A DNA stretch of 64,000 bases, taken from assembly GCA_963805495.1 (NCBI GenBank), contig CAWDUQ010000004.1:248001-312000 (forward strand). Reading direction: 5' to 3'. Under the pieces are notes generated by a model. It had not been told where the DNA came from and searched no databases. It worked only from the letters and a program-made list of their open reading frames with translations. This DNA comes from DAHUXD01 sp963805495 (lineage in GTDB: Bacteria > Acidobacteriota > Thermoanaerobaculia > UBA5066 > Gp7-AA6). This document shows positions 31,904 to 40,404 of this stretch, one piece after another (within the stretch, counting starts at the first letter, position 1; each line of letters begins with the position of its first letter). The position numbers were made by a program, and so were the translations under genes.

Positions 31904-32119
31904 ACGGGCGAGATGCTAGCACCCCCGTCGCGAGCGCGGGGCGTGGGATCTGCGCCCCGCGGGGGCGCACCGGCGGGCGGCTCGCCTGCAGGCTCGACCG
32001 CCCGCCTGATCCCCCGCCGCGCGCTCGCTCCCGCGGCGCGAGGCGTCCTCCGCTGCGCTCGCGGAGACTCCTCGCGCCGCGAGCGGATGGGGCATCAGCC
32101 CGAAAAAGGTTGTCCGAGA
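31904..32119. other. Gap with nested palindrome, family 2, copy 2
   Basis: About 216 bases between minus-strand genes. TAGCAT at 31913-31918 (minus) serves the DUF4388 gene. The inverted repeat CGCGGCGCGAGG (32032-32043) and CCTCGCGCCGCG (32070-32081) is a perfect 12-bp outer stem with an inner stem (TCCGC/GCGGA). It is the reverse-oriented partner of 30781-30846, just downstream of ruvC. No gene seen. Confidence 0.6.
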
Positions 32120-32596
32120 CTAGCGGGCGGGGCCCGCGTGGATGTGGCAGATGGCCAGGGCCAGGGCGTCCGCGGCGTCGAGCGGGATGCGGGAGCGCTG
32201 GCGGGCCAGAAGCGACAGGACCATGGCCCGGACCTGCTCCTTTTCGGCCTGGCCGTAGCCGACGAGGGCCTTCTTGACGAGCCGCGGCTCGTACTCGAAG
32301 ACGGGGACGGCGGAGCGGGCGGCGGCGGCGAGGAGGACGCCGCGGGCGTGCGAGAGCTTGAGCGCCGAGGAGATGTTCTTGGCGGCGAATACGGTTTCGA
32401 CCGACACCGCCGCCGGGCGGACCTGACCGAAGAGCTCCGCCGCGGCCGTGAAGAGGAAGTCGAGCTTGGCGGGGAACTCCATGCGGGGCGGCGGCCGCCA
32501 GACGCCGCAGCCCTCGAGCCGGAGGCGCCCGCTGTCGAAGGCGACGACCCCGAAACCGGTCGCGACGGTTCCGGGATCGAGCCCGAGGATGATCAC
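32120..32596 (-). CDS. ruvC: Holliday junction endonuclease RuvC
   Basis: 158 aa. Resolves Holliday junctions. Catalytic acidic residues all present: Asp7 in LGLDPG, Glu67 in VSVETVF, and Asp140 and Asp143 in LDAADALALA. FAAKNISSALKLSHARGVLL and YGQAEKEQV are family hallmarks. GTG 32596 overlaps the yebC stop (GTGA), and the yebC-ruvC order is common in bacteria. ruvA and ruvB do not follow. Confidence 0.95.
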   Translation of the reverse strand: MIILGLDPGTVATGFGVVAFDSGRLRLEGCGVWRPPPRMEFPAKLDFLFTAAAELFGQVRPAAVSVETVFAAKNISSALKLSHARGVLLAAAARSAVPVFEYEPRLVKKALVGYGQAEKEQVRAMVLSLLARQRSRIPLDAADALALAICHIHAGPAR

Positions 32597-33333
32597 GAGG
32601 CCGCGGGTGTTTCCGCGAAGTCGAAGTTGGCCCAGACGTTCTGGACGTCGTCGTGGTCCTCGAGCGCCTCCATCAGCTTGACCATCTGGTCGGCCTTGCG
32701 AGAGTCGAGTGCGACCTCGGTCGTCGGGATCATCGAGACCTCGGCGACGGCGAGCGGGAAGCCCTTCGACTCCAGGTGCGTCTTGACCGCAGGGAGCTCC
32801 TCGGGCGACGTCTTGATCTCGTGGTACTCGTCGGTCGTTCCGACGTCGTCGGCGCCGGCCTCGATGGCCGCTTCCATGACGGCGTCCTCGCTCGCCTTGC
32901 TCTTCTCGATGGTGATGTAACCCAGCTTCTGGAACAGGAAGCGGACCGACCCGGTCTCGCCGAGGTTGCCGCCGTGCTTGGAGAAAATCGTGCGGATCTC
33001 GGGCAGCGTGCGGTTCTTGTTGTCGGTCAGCGCTTCGATCAGGACGGCGGTTCCGCCCGGCCCGTATCCTTCGAACGTGATTTCTTCGTAGGTGACGCCG
33101 GGCAGCTCGCCCGTTCCCCGCTGGATCGCCCGCTTGATGTTGTCGGCCGGCATGTTGACGGCCTTCGCGTCGTCGATCGCCTTGCGCAGGCGCGGGTTGG
33201 CCTCCGGGGCGCCGCCGCCCTGCTTGGCGGCCATCGTCAGCTCGCGGATGAGCTTGGTGAAGATGCGCCCGCGCTTGGCGTCGGCGGCGCCTTTCTTGTG
33301 CTTGATCGTGCTCCATTTGCTGTGTCCGGACAT
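32593..33333 (-). CDS. yebC: YebC/TACO1-family protein
   Basis: 246 aa, complete. MSGHSKWSTIKHKKGAADAK start, then GGGAPEANPRLRKAIDDAKA, MPADNIKRAIQRGTGE, YEGYGPGG-type segment, LTDNKNRT, FSKHGGNLGETGSVRFLFQK and the acidic C-terminus. YebC proteins act as transcription regulators or as ribosome-associated factors that relieve stalling at proline-rich stretches; proline-rich proteins are common in this window (for example at 33526). ATG 33333 has TTAGGAG upstream. Heads the yebC-ruvC operon. Confidence 0.95.
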   Translation of the reverse strand: MSGHSKWSTIKHKKGAADAKRGRIFTKLIRELTMAAKQGGGAPEANPRLRKAIDDAKAVNMPADNIKRAIQRGTGELPGVTYEEITFEGYGPGGTAVLIEALTDNKNRTLPEIRTIFSKHGGNLGETGSVRFLFQKLGYITIEKSKASEDAVMEAAIEAGADDVGTTDEYHEIKTSPEELPAVKTHLESKGFPLAVAEVSMIPTTEVALDSRKADQMVKLMEALEDHDDVQNVWANFDFAETPAAS

Positions 33334-33353
33334 GCGTGACTCCTAACCGGCGG

Positions 33354-33359
33354 ATTATA
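33354..33359 (-). promoter_or_regulatory. -10 hexamer TATAAT of yebC-ruvC
   Basis: Perfect TATAAT on the minus strand, expected start near 33347, leader of about 14 nt with AGGAG. The -35 region is not recognisable. Confidence 0.6.
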
Positions 33360-33525
33360 TGAGCCGCCGCGGCGGATGCGAGAGTCGGCGGCCGGCGGTC
33401 GGTGTGAGCCGTGAAGGATCGAGCGCGCCGCGCGCTCGGATCGACTGCTTGCGGCCGGCGGCTCGTGGTTTCCCACCCGTTCTCCTTGATTTCCCAGCGT
33501 TTCCGGCGACAATAGCCTTCAGTTC

Positions 33526-36342
33526 ATGCCCAAAAAAGTTCTTTTGATCGAATACGAGCCGCGGTACATCGAGCGGATTCGTACGCTGCTTTCCCCGCTC
33601 GGTCACGCGCTGACCGAAACGCACGACGGGGAGGCGGGCCTCCAGGCCTTTTCTTCGAGCAAGTTCGACCTGGTCCTTCTGTCGGGCATGCTGCCCCGCC
33701 TGCCGAGCGCCGAGGTCATCCGCGAGATCCGGAAGAAGGGCGGGGCGACCGCGCCCCCCATCGTTCTGATGATGAGCGGCTACCGGGGCAACAACCGCAA
33801 GGCGGACGCGCAGAAGGTCGGCGCCTTCGACATCCTGGTGCGGCCGTTCAGCGACGACGATCTCCTGGAATCGGTGCGGGACGCCCTCGACTCCTCCGAC
33901 GTCGGCGCCAAGACGATGCGCATCGACATGGCGCAGGTCGCCGCCGCGGCCTCACCGTTGACTTCCAACGACATCTTCTCGGACGTCCTGTCGGGCCTCA
34001 CGGACGACGTCCCCGAGGAGCTCGCGGCCGAGGCCTCCGCCCCGCCACCTCCGCCCGAGCCTCCGGCCGTCGAGTTGCCCGCGGCGCCGGCGGCTCCTCC
34101 GGCGCGCACGGCCGGCGGAGACGACGTCGAGAAGAGGCTTCGCGACACGCTGTCGGGTCTGAACATCGGGTCCCGGCCGGGGGTGGCACCCAGGCCGGCT
34201 CCCGCGCCGCCGCCCGTGGTCGTGCCGCTGCCAACCCCGACGGCGCCGCCGCGCCCGAAGCTCTCGACCAACACCGACGTCGACCGGATGATCTCGGACA
34301 CCCTCTCGGGAGTGACCTCGCCGAGGCCGAAGGCCCCCGCGGGCGCGACTCCGCCTCCGCCGACCCCGAGTGCCCCGGCTCCCCGTCGGCGCGAAGAGCC
34401 CGCGGCCGCCGTGCCCTCCTCGGGCCCGGACCGCTTCGGCCAGTACGAGATCATCGAGAAAATCGCCAGCGGCGGCATGGCCGAGCTCTACAAGGCCAAA
34501 CGGACGGGCGTCGAGGGGTTCCAGAAGATCGTCGCGATCAAGAAGATCCTGCCGCACCTCGCCGACGATGAAGAGTTCGTGACGATGTTTGCCGACGAGG
34601 CGAAGCTCGCAGCGCAGCTGAACCACCCGAACATCATTCACATCTACGACCTCGGAAAGATCCAGGAGGGCGGCTACTTCATCGCGATGGAGCACGTCGA
34701 CGGCCGGGACCTGCGATCGATCGAGCAGTCGGGTCACGCCCATTCCCAGCAGCTGCCGGTCCCGCTCGCGGTCTACATCGCCTCGAAGGTCGCGTCGGCG
34801 CTCGACTACGCGCACCGGCGGCGAGACGCCGAGGGCCAGGACTTGAACATCGTCCATCGCGACGTTTCGCCCCAGAACATCCTCATCTCCTACGAGGGCG
34901 AAATCAAGCTCTGCGATTTCGGGATCGCGAAGGCGGCATCGAAGGCCTCGCGGACGCAGTCGGGCGCCCTGAAGGGCAAGATCCAGTACATGTCGCCCGA
35001 GCAGGCCTGGGGCAAGCCGATCGACCGCCGGAGCGATCTTTTCTCGCTCGGTGTCGTGCTCCACGAGATGTTGACGGGGGAGCGCCTCTTCCGCGGCGAT
35101 ACCGACATCACCGTCCTCGAGAAAGTCCGCAGCGCCGAGGTGATTCCGCCCTCCCGGATGAATCCGGAGGTGCCGACCAATCTCGACGCCATCGTGCTGA
35201 AGGCGCTCGCCAAGGACCCCGACGAGCGCTACGCGAATGCCTCGGACCTGCTGCGCGATCTCGACTCGGTTCTGTACTCCTACACGCCCGCGCCCGGGAG
35301 CGCCGACGTCGCCATTTACCTCCACCGCCTCCAGGCCGAGGAGACCGCCGTGGCCGACTCGAAGGCCCGCGAGGCGGTGGCGCAGGCCGAACGGGAATCC
35401 GTGCCGGAGCCGGCCAGGAAGCGCAAGTCCAAGGGCGCGCCGATCGCGCGCCGGGCGTCCCCGCAGACCCGCGCCGCCGATCCCGGGCCCGGGGCGCCGG
35501 CGCGGAGGGAGCCACCGAGCCCGCCGCCGCCGGCCGTTGCGAAAGAACCGGCTCCGCCGAAAGAAATTTTCGGTTCGCTCGGCGTGCGGGTCGAAGAAGC
35601 CGAGGCGAAGAGCCGCGCGCCGCTCTACGCCGCGATCGTCGTGGCGGCCGTCGCGCTCGCCGGCTTCGCCGCCTGGAAGTTGACGCGACCCGGAGTGTCC
35701 GCCAAGCCCGCCCGGGCCGTCCCGACCGCCGCCCCGGCCAGGCCGACCGCCGTCCCCGCCGCGGAGCCGCCCGTTCCGACGGCGCCCGCGATCGACGCGA
35801 AGGCGGTGGAGGCGGAAGTACAGCGGCAGGTCGCCGCCAAGCGCAAGGAACTCGAAAAGACGGCGGCCGCGGTCCGCGCCACGACCGCGGCGGCCGCTCC
35901 CGCAGAGGCGCCGCCGGTGCCGACGGAGGCGCCTCCGGAACCGACGCCGTTTCCGCCGACCGCGGTCCCGACCGCGCCGCCTCCGCCGACCGCGGTCCCG
36001 ACCGAGCTGCCGACGCTTTCGCAGAAGGAGCCCGAGCTGCACCGCGGCGATCTGGTCGGCCCGGGCGAGGGGGTCGTCGAGCCCGCCCTCATCGCACCGC
36101 CGCGCGTGGCTTATCCGCCGATGGCGAAACAGCGCCGCGTCGCGGGCCAGGTCGTGGTCCTCGTGCTCGTCGACGAGAACGGCAACGTGGCCGACTCGCG
36201 GTTGCAGCAGGGCATTGCCGGAATGCCCGACATCAACGACGCCGTCCTCGCGGGAGTCAAGAACGCGAAGTTCCGGCCGGCCACCAAGAACGGCATTGCC
36301 GTCAAAATGTGGCGGCCGGTGTTGGTCGATTTGAAGCCCTAA
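33526..36342 (+). CDS. Composite Ser/Thr protein kinase: pseudo-receiver, kinase, TM helix, TonB C-terminal domain
   Basis: 938 aa. Residues 4-125 are a response-regulator receiver fold with degenerate site: Ser53 replaces the phospho-Asp (LVLLSGML), Tyr10 replaces an acidic residue and Arg106 replaces the Lys. A Pro/Ala-rich linker carries three copies of a short motif (about 149-162, 201-215, 251-265; core DTLSGL). The kinase at about 303-575 has SGGMAELYKAK, VAIKKI, IVHRDVSPQN, CDFGIAKA and SPEQAWG, so it is complete. A hydrophobic helix at about 699-718 follows, then a Pro-rich region and a TonB C-terminal domain (about 858-938: RVAYPPMAKQRRVAGQVVVL). An inside-to-envelope signalling or energy-coupling protein is likely; order of events is inference. 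Confidence 0.88.
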   Translation: MPKKVLLIEYEPRYIERIRTLLSPLGHALTETHDGEAGLQAFSSSKFDLVLLSGMLPRLPSAEVIREIRKKGGATAPPIVLMMSGYRGNNRKADAQKVGAFDILVRPFSDDDLLESVRDALDSSDVGAKTMRIDMAQVAAAASPLTSNDIFSDVLSGLTDDVPEELAAEASAPPPPPEPPAVELPAAPAAPPARTAGGDDVEKRLRDTLSGLNIGSRPGVAPRPAPAPPPVVVPLPTPTAPPRPKLSTNTDVDRMISDTLSGVTSPRPKAPAGATPPPPTPSAPAPRRREEPAAAVPSSGPDRFGQYEIIEKIASGGMAELYKAKRTGVEGFQKIVAIKKILPHLADDEEFVTMFADEAKLAAQLNHPNIIHIYDLGKIQEGGYFIAMEHVDGRDLRSIEQSGHAHSQQLPVPLAVYIASKVASALDYAHRRRDAEGQDLNIVHRDVSPQNILISYEGEIKLCDFGIAKAASKASRTQSGALKGKIQYMSPEQAWGKPIDRRSDLFSLGVVLHEMLTGERLFRGDTDITVLEKVRSAEVIPPSRMNPEVPTNLDAIVLKALAKDPDERYANASDLLRDLDSVLYSYTPAPGSADVAIYLHRLQAEETAVADSKAREAVAQAERESVPEPARKRKSKGAPIARRASPQTRAADPGPGAPARREPPSPPPPAVAKEPAPPKEIFGSLGVRVEEAEAKSRAPLYAAIVVAAVALAGFAAWKLTRPGVSAKPARAVPTAAPARPTAVPAAEPPVPTAPAIDAKAVEAEVQRQVAAKRKELEKTAAAVRATTAAAAPAEAPPVPTEAPPEPTPFPPTAVPTAPPPPTAVPTELPTLSQKEPELHRGDLVGPGEGVVEPALIAPPRVAYPPMAKQRRVAGQVVVLVLVDENGNVADSRLQQGIAGMPDINDAVLAGVKNAKFRPATKNGIAVKMWRPVLVDLKP

Positions 36343-36366
36343 CGAAGAATTGAGGAGGTCAGCGGG

Positions 36367-36591
36367 ATGGCCCTTTCAGGGGATCAGAAGAAGTTCTACG
36401 AAAACACGCTTTCGGTGACCAAGCGGGAGATCGAGGAGCTCGAAGGGGAGATTCAGGAGGAGCTCGCCAAGGTCAAGGACCGGTTGGCCGAGCTCCAGAA
36501 CGCCCAGAAGGCCGCGCGCCAGATGTACGATGCGGCGTGCCAGCGGCTCGGCGTTCGCAACGAGCTCGAAGAGGCCGAGGCCCAGGGATAA
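36367..36591 (+). CDS. Small coiled-coil protein
   Basis: 74 aa, mostly one charged helix: TKREIEELEGEIQEELAKVK, DRLAELQNAQKAARQMYD. No signal peptide or cysteines apart from one. A strong ribosome site (GAGGAGG) precedes ATG 36367, and it follows the composite kinase by 24 nt, so it is probably co-transcribed and could be a partner of it. Function unknown. Confidence 0.7.
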   Translation: MALSGDQKKFYENTLSVTKREIEELEGEIQEELAKVKDRLAELQNAQKAARQMYDAACQRLGVRNELEEAEAQG

Positions 36592-37493
36592 CCGGCTCCG
36601 TCGGGGGCGGCGCCCGAGGGCGCCGCCGCATCTTCGCGCTTCCCGTCTTCGGCGCACTCCTCGCGATTCCCCTGGCCCTCGGCGGATGCCGCGCCGAGCG
36701 CCCGGCTGCGCCTCCGGGCGTCACGCCGGCCGCCGGCGCGATCCGGCCGCGGCGCGTGGTCGCGCTCGCTCCCAACCTGACGGAGATCGTCTTCGCGCTC
36801 GGCGCGGGCGATACGCTGGTGGGCGTGTCGGAACACTCCGATTTTCCGGAAGCGGCGAAGGCGATCCCGCGGGTCGGAGGCCTCGAGGTCGACCCGGAAA
36901 AGGTTGCGGCGCTCGATCCCGACCTCGTCCTCGCCGTGGCCGAGGGCAACGGGCGCGGCGCCGTGGAGGCGCTCGCCGCGGCGGGAATTCCGGTCGCGGT
37001 GGCCCCGTCGGGCTCCCTCGACGCCGTCCTGGAAGCGATCAGCATCGTGGGGGATCGGCTCGGCCGTCCGACCGAGGCGGCGGAGCTCGCCGCGTCGCTC
37101 GGGCGCCGCCGCGCCTCAGTGCGGGCTCGCGCCGCGGGAAAGGCGCGCCCGCGCACGTTGCTCCTCGTCTGGCCGGCCCCGCCGCAGGCGGCGGGCGGCG
37201 GCACGTTCCTGAACGACGTCCTCTCGGAGGCCGGGGCCGACAATCTCGTCCGGGACCGCAAGGGCTGGCCCGTGCTCTCCCGCGAGTACCTCGCAACGGC
37301 CGAGGTCGACGTGCTCGTCCTGCCCGAGTCCTCCGAGACCCGCGCGGCCTTCGATGCGGCGCTCGCCTCGGGGCCGCTGTCGCGGGGGCCGATCGTGCAT
37401 GCGAGGATCGTGCGGCTCGACGAGTCGGCCCTGACGCGGCCGGGCCCGCGGGTCTTCGACATGCTGGAGCGGCTGGAGACCGAGATCCGGTGA
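36537..37493 (+). CDS. BtuF-like ABC-importer substrate-binding lipoprotein
   Basis: 318 aa. The lipobox LALGGC is followed by a class III periplasmic binding fold: RRVVALAPNLTEIVFALGAG, GVSEHSDFPEAAKAIPRVGG, DPDLVLAVAEGNGRGAVEAL, VWPAPPQAAGGGTFLNDVLS. This is the cobalamin/iron-complex (BtuF, FecB) type, delivering a chelate to the permease that follows. The only normal start in frame is GTG 36537, inside the previous gene, which would give a long basic N-region (about 30 residues). The start is therefore uncertain. A 9-bp perfect hairpin (36606-36627) lies in the early coding part. Stop overlaps the permease (GTGA). Confidence 0.85.
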   Translation: MPAARRSQRARRGRGPGITGSVGGGARGRRRIFALPVFGALLAIPLALGGCRAERPAAPPGVTPAAGAIRPRRVVALAPNLTEIVFALGAGDTLVGVSEHSDFPEAAKAIPRVGGLEVDPEKVAALDPDLVLAVAEGNGRGAVEALAAAGIPVAVAPSGSLDAVLEAISIVGDRLGRPTEAAELAASLGRRRASVRARAAGKARPRTLLLVWPAPPQAAGGGTFLNDVLSEAGADNLVRDRKGWPVLSREYLATAEVDVLVLPESSETRAAFDAALASGPLSRGPIVHARIVRLDESALTRPGPRVFDMLERLETEIR

Positions 37494-38476
37494 AGGGCCC
37501 GAGGACCGCGGGCGGCCGCGCCGCCGCGATCGGGCTGGGACTCGCCGCCCTCGTCGTCCTGGCGGCGATCGCCTTCTCGGTCGGGGGCGTGTCGCTGTCG
37601 ATCGCGGACCTGGTCTCGGGCGAGGGCGCGGCCGGTGAGCGCGCCCTCCTGCTCGCGGCGCTGCGCTGGCCCCGCGTGGCCCTGGCCGCGCTCGTCGGCG
37701 GATGCCTCGCTCTCGCGGGCGCCGCCCTCCAGGCGCTGTTGAAGAATCCGCTCGCCGACCCGTTTCTGCTGGGCACCTCGGGCGGCGCCGCGGCGGGCGC
37801 GGCCTGCGCGGCGCTCGCCGGGGCCTCGCCTCTCGTGTCGCCGGCCGCCGCCTTCGTGGGTGCGGCGGTGGCGTCGGTCGGCGTGGCGGCGCTCGCCCGG
37901 CGGGGGGGACGGCTCGACCTGCAGCGGCTCCTCCTGGCCGGTCTCGTCGCCAACGCGTTCTTCTCGGCGCTCCTGCTGGCCGCGTTCTCGGTGGCTTCCG
38001 GCGAGGCCGCGCGGTCCATGCTCTTCTGGATGATGGGGAGCCTCGCGGACGCCACGCCGCTGCGGGTCGGGGTGCTCCTGCCCTACGCGGCGGTCGGAGC
38101 CGCCGTGCTCGCGGCGATGGCGCCGCGCCTGAACCTGCTCGCCGTCGGAGAGGAGAACGCCGGGGCTCTCGGCGTCGACGTCGAACGCGCGAAGCGGGTA
38201 GTCTTTCTGGCGGCGTCGCTTCTGACCGGGGCGGCCGTGGCATTCGCCGGCGTCATCGGATTCGTGGGGCTGCTCGTGCCCCACGGGGTGCGCCTGCTGA
38301 CCGGCAACGATCAGCGCACCCTGTTGCCGCTGTCCTTCCTGGCCGGCGCGGGCCTGCTCGTCGCGGCCGACGCGGTGTCGCGCGCGGCGATCGCGCCGGC
38401 GGAGCTGCCCATCGGCGCCCTGACGGCCGCGATCGGAGCCCCGCTCTTCGCGTGGCTGCTCCTGAGGAACCCATGA
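37490..38476 (+). CDS. FecCD-family ABC permease (BtuC-like)
   Basis: 328 aa with about ten helices. Family signatures: LRWPRVALAALVGGCLALAG, AALQALLKNPLADPFLLGTS (the LxNPLADP motif), LGVDVERAKRV and GFVGLLVPHGVRLLTGNDQR. GTG 37490 overlaps the binding-protein stop and the stop overlaps the ATPase gene, so the three are one translational unit. Imports cobalamin or an iron chelate. Confidence 0.93.
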   Translation: MKGPRTAGGRAAAIGLGLAALVVLAAIAFSVGGVSLSIADLVSGEGAAGERALLLAALRWPRVALAALVGGCLALAGAALQALLKNPLADPFLLGTSGGAAAGAACAALAGASPLVSPAAAFVGAAVASVGVAALARRGGRLDLQRLLLAGLVANAFFSALLLAAFSVASGEAARSMLFWMMGSLADATPLRVGVLLPYAAVGAAVLAAMAPRLNLLAVGEENAGALGVDVERAKRVVFLAASLLTGAAVAFAGVIGFVGLLVPHGVRLLTGNDQRTLLPLSFLAGAGLLVAADAVSRAAIAPAELPIGALTAAIGAPLFAWLLLRNP

Positions 38477-39261
38477 GCCTGATCGAAGCGAGAGGCCTCT
38501 CGGCGCGCTACGGGCCGAACTCGGCCCTCTCGGGTCTGGATGCCGACGTCGCCGCGGGAGAGGTCGTCGCGATCCTCGGGGAGAACGGCTCGGGCAAGTC
38601 GAGCCTGCTGAAGGTGCTCGCGCGCGTGCTCCCGGTCGCGGGAGGCGAGATCCGTTTCGACGGCCGGCCGCTCGAGTCGATTCCGCGCCGCGAGACCGCC
38701 CGCCGCATCGCGTACGTTCCGCAGAGCGTCGATCTCGTCTTCCCGATCCTCTCGCTCGATCTCGTGCTGCAGGGGCGGGCTCCGCACGGTCGAGGCTTCG
38801 TGGCCGAGACGCCCGCGGACCGGCGCCTCGCGCTCGAGGCGATGCGCGCCTGCGACGTCGACGGCCTGGCCGAGCGCGACGCGGCGGCGCTGTCGGGCGG
38901 CGAACGGCGGCGCGTGTTTCTGGCGCGGGCGCTCGCGCAGGAGGCCGAGGTGTGGCTGCTCGATGAGCCGACCGCGGGCCTGGACCCCCGGCATCGCCTC
39001 GAGTACCTCGAGACGCTCTGGAGGGTCCACCGGGAGCGCCGGACCACCGTCCTCCTCGTGACCCACGAGGTGGGCCTCGCCGCGGACCTCGCGTCCCGAT
39101 TCCTGCTCCTGAAGTTGGGCCGCACGGTGGCCCAGGGAAGCCGGGCGCAGGTCCTGACCGCCGATAACCTTGAGCGGGCCTTTGGGGTCCGATTCGAGGA
39201 CCGCGGAGGGGGCCTGGCGCCCCGAAGTTCCATCCTGCCAGTGCATTCCGACGAGCCCTGA
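38473..39261 (+). CDS. ABC importer ATPase (BtuD/FecE-like)
   Basis: 262 aa. Walker A GENGSGKSSLLK, Q-loop YVPQSVDLV, signature LSGGERRRVFLARA, Walker B VWLLDEPTAGLD and H-loop VTHEVG. ATG 38473 overlaps the permease stop (ATGA). Energises the uptake system encoded by the two preceding genes. No corrinoid riboswitch is seen upstream of the cluster, since the first gene starts inside 36367-36591, so the ligand stays open. Confidence 0.93.
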   Translation: MSLIEARGLSARYGPNSALSGLDADVAAGEVVAILGENGSGKSSLLKVLARVLPVAGGEIRFDGRPLESIPRRETARRIAYVPQSVDLVFPILSLDLVLQGRAPHGRGFVAETPADRRLALEAMRACDVDGLAERDAAALSGGERRRVFLARALAQEAEVWLLDEPTAGLDPRHRLEYLETLWRVHRERRTTVLLVTHEVGLAADLASRFLLLKLGRTVAQGSRAQVLTADNLERAFGVRFEDRGGGLAPRSSILPVHSDEP

Positions 39262-39297
39262 GCGGGTCCGGGGCCCCCGCTCCCGTCCTCGCTCTGC

Positions 39298-39303
39298 TAG
39301 CAT
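39298..39303 (+). promoter_or_regulatory. -10 hexamer TAGCAT before accD
   Basis: Ends 12 nt before ATG 39316, giving a leader of only about 5 nt without a ribosome site, close to leaderless. Confidence 0.4.
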
Positions 39304-39315
39304 TCGCACCTTCCC

Positions 39316-40158
39316 ATGTGGTTCAAGAAAGACCGCGCCCCCAAAGAGCCCCGCGAAGGGCGCACCAGCAAGGTGCCCGAGGGCCTGTGGGTCAAGTGCG
39401 ACAGCTGCCGCCAGATCCTCTACAACAAGGAGCTCGCCCGGAACTTCAAGATCTGCCCGAAGTGCGGATTTCACTTTCGCCTTTCGGCGCCGGAGCGGCT
39501 CCGGATGCTGTTCGACGACGAGAAGTACGTCGAGTCCGACACGGACCTGCGCTCCTCGGACCCGCTGCGCTTCCGTGACAGCAAGAAATACCGCGACCGC
39601 CTGCGCGCCGCGGAGGAGCACGTCGGGACGTCGGATGCGATCGTGGTGGGGTCGGGAACGATGGAAGGGATGCCCGTGATCATCGGTGCCATGGAGTTTT
39701 TCTTCATGGCCGGATCCATGGGCTCGGTCGTCGGCGAGAAGATCGCACGGGCGGCCGAGCGCGCGCTCGCGGAGAGAAAGCCGCTCATCCTGGTCTCGAC
39801 CTCGGGCGGGGCGCGGATGCAGGAGGGCATTCTGTCCCTCATGCAGATGGCCAAGATTTCGGCTGCGCTCGGCCGGCTGGCGGAGGGGAAGATCCCCTAC
39901 ATCTCCGTCATGACGGACCCGACGACCGGCGGCGTGACCGCCTCCTTCGCGATGCTCGGGGACTTGAACGTCGCGGAGCCCAACGCCCTCATCGGCTTCG
40001 CCGGCCCGCGCGTGATCGAACAGACCATCCGCCAGACGCTGCCCGAGGGCTTCCAGCGCTCGGAGTTTCTCCTCGAGCACGGCATGCTCGACTTCATCGT
40101 CGACCGCTCCGAGATGAAGAGCACGCTCGCCCGATCCCTGCGCCTGCTCTACGGCTAG
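39316..40158 (+). CDS. accD: Acetyl-CoA carboxylase carboxyltransferase subunit beta
   Basis: 280 aa. The N-terminal zinc ribbon has CDSC (about residue 29) and CPKCGFHF. The carboxyltransferase core has GTMEGMPVIIGAMEFFFMAG, VSTSGGARMQEGILSLMQMA, SVMTDPTTGGVTASFAML and GFAGPRVIEQTIRQTLPEGF. Makes malonyl-CoA with AccA, biotin carboxylase and BCCP, which are elsewhere. folC follows 242 nt later, a common accD-folC order. Confidence 0.97.
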   Translation: MWFKKDRAPKEPREGRTSKVPEGLWVKCDSCRQILYNKELARNFKICPKCGFHFRLSAPERLRMLFDDEKYVESDTDLRSSDPLRFRDSKKYRDRLRAAEEHVGTSDAIVVGSGTMEGMPVIIGAMEFFFMAGSMGSVVGEKIARAAERALAERKPLILVSTSGGARMQEGILSLMQMAKISAALGRLAEGKIPYISVMTDPTTGGVTASFAMLGDLNVAEPNALIGFAGPRVIEQTIRQTLPEGFQRSEFLLEHGMLDFIVDRSEMKSTLARSLRLLYG

Positions 40159-40386
40159 GCCGGGGCCAGGCCGAGGCCAGGCCGGGGTCAGCCCTGACCG
40201 ACTGCCGTCGGGCGCCCGGCCTGACGCTTCGCCGGCTGCAGCGGGCTCGCCCCTCGACGAGGCTGCGCGCTCGACTGGAGAACGGGGACGCTCCGCGCGA
40301 TCGCGGCGCGGATCCCGAATGCGGGCGGCAGCCGGCGCGGACGAGGACCGAAGAACACGCCGGCCGTCCTGTAAGCTCCGCGTCGC
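40159..40386. other. accD-folC gap with GGCC-rich direct repeats
   Basis: About 230 bases. It opens with short tandem units of the type GGCC[A/G]GG (about 40158-40190) and contains several small GC palindromes, one resembling the CGCGGCGCGG arm of repeat family 2. TAAGCT at 40372-40377 is a possible -10 ending 9 nt before the mini-ORF ATG at 40387. No gene seen. Confidence 0.45.
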
Positions 40387-40404
40387 ATGTCGGGTCTCGT
40401 GTGA
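40387..40404 (+). CDS. Mini-ORF MSGLV coupled to folC
   Basis: ATG 40387 plus four codons; its stop TGA (40402-40404) overlaps the folC GTG (GTGA). A possible -10 ends 9 nt upstream, so a near-leaderless transcript would be read from this ATG first. Candidate reinitiation leader. Confidence 0.4.
   Translation: MSGLV

Noticed and set aside
36606..36627. The 9-bp hairpin as a terminator between the coiled-coil gene and btuF-like gene
   Set aside because: No U tract follows, and it lies in the early coding region of the binding-protein gene; it might still affect translation.
40158..40190. GGCC-rich tandem units as a CRISPR or regulatory repeat
   Set aside because: The units are 6-11 bp without spacers, more like simple slippage repeats.
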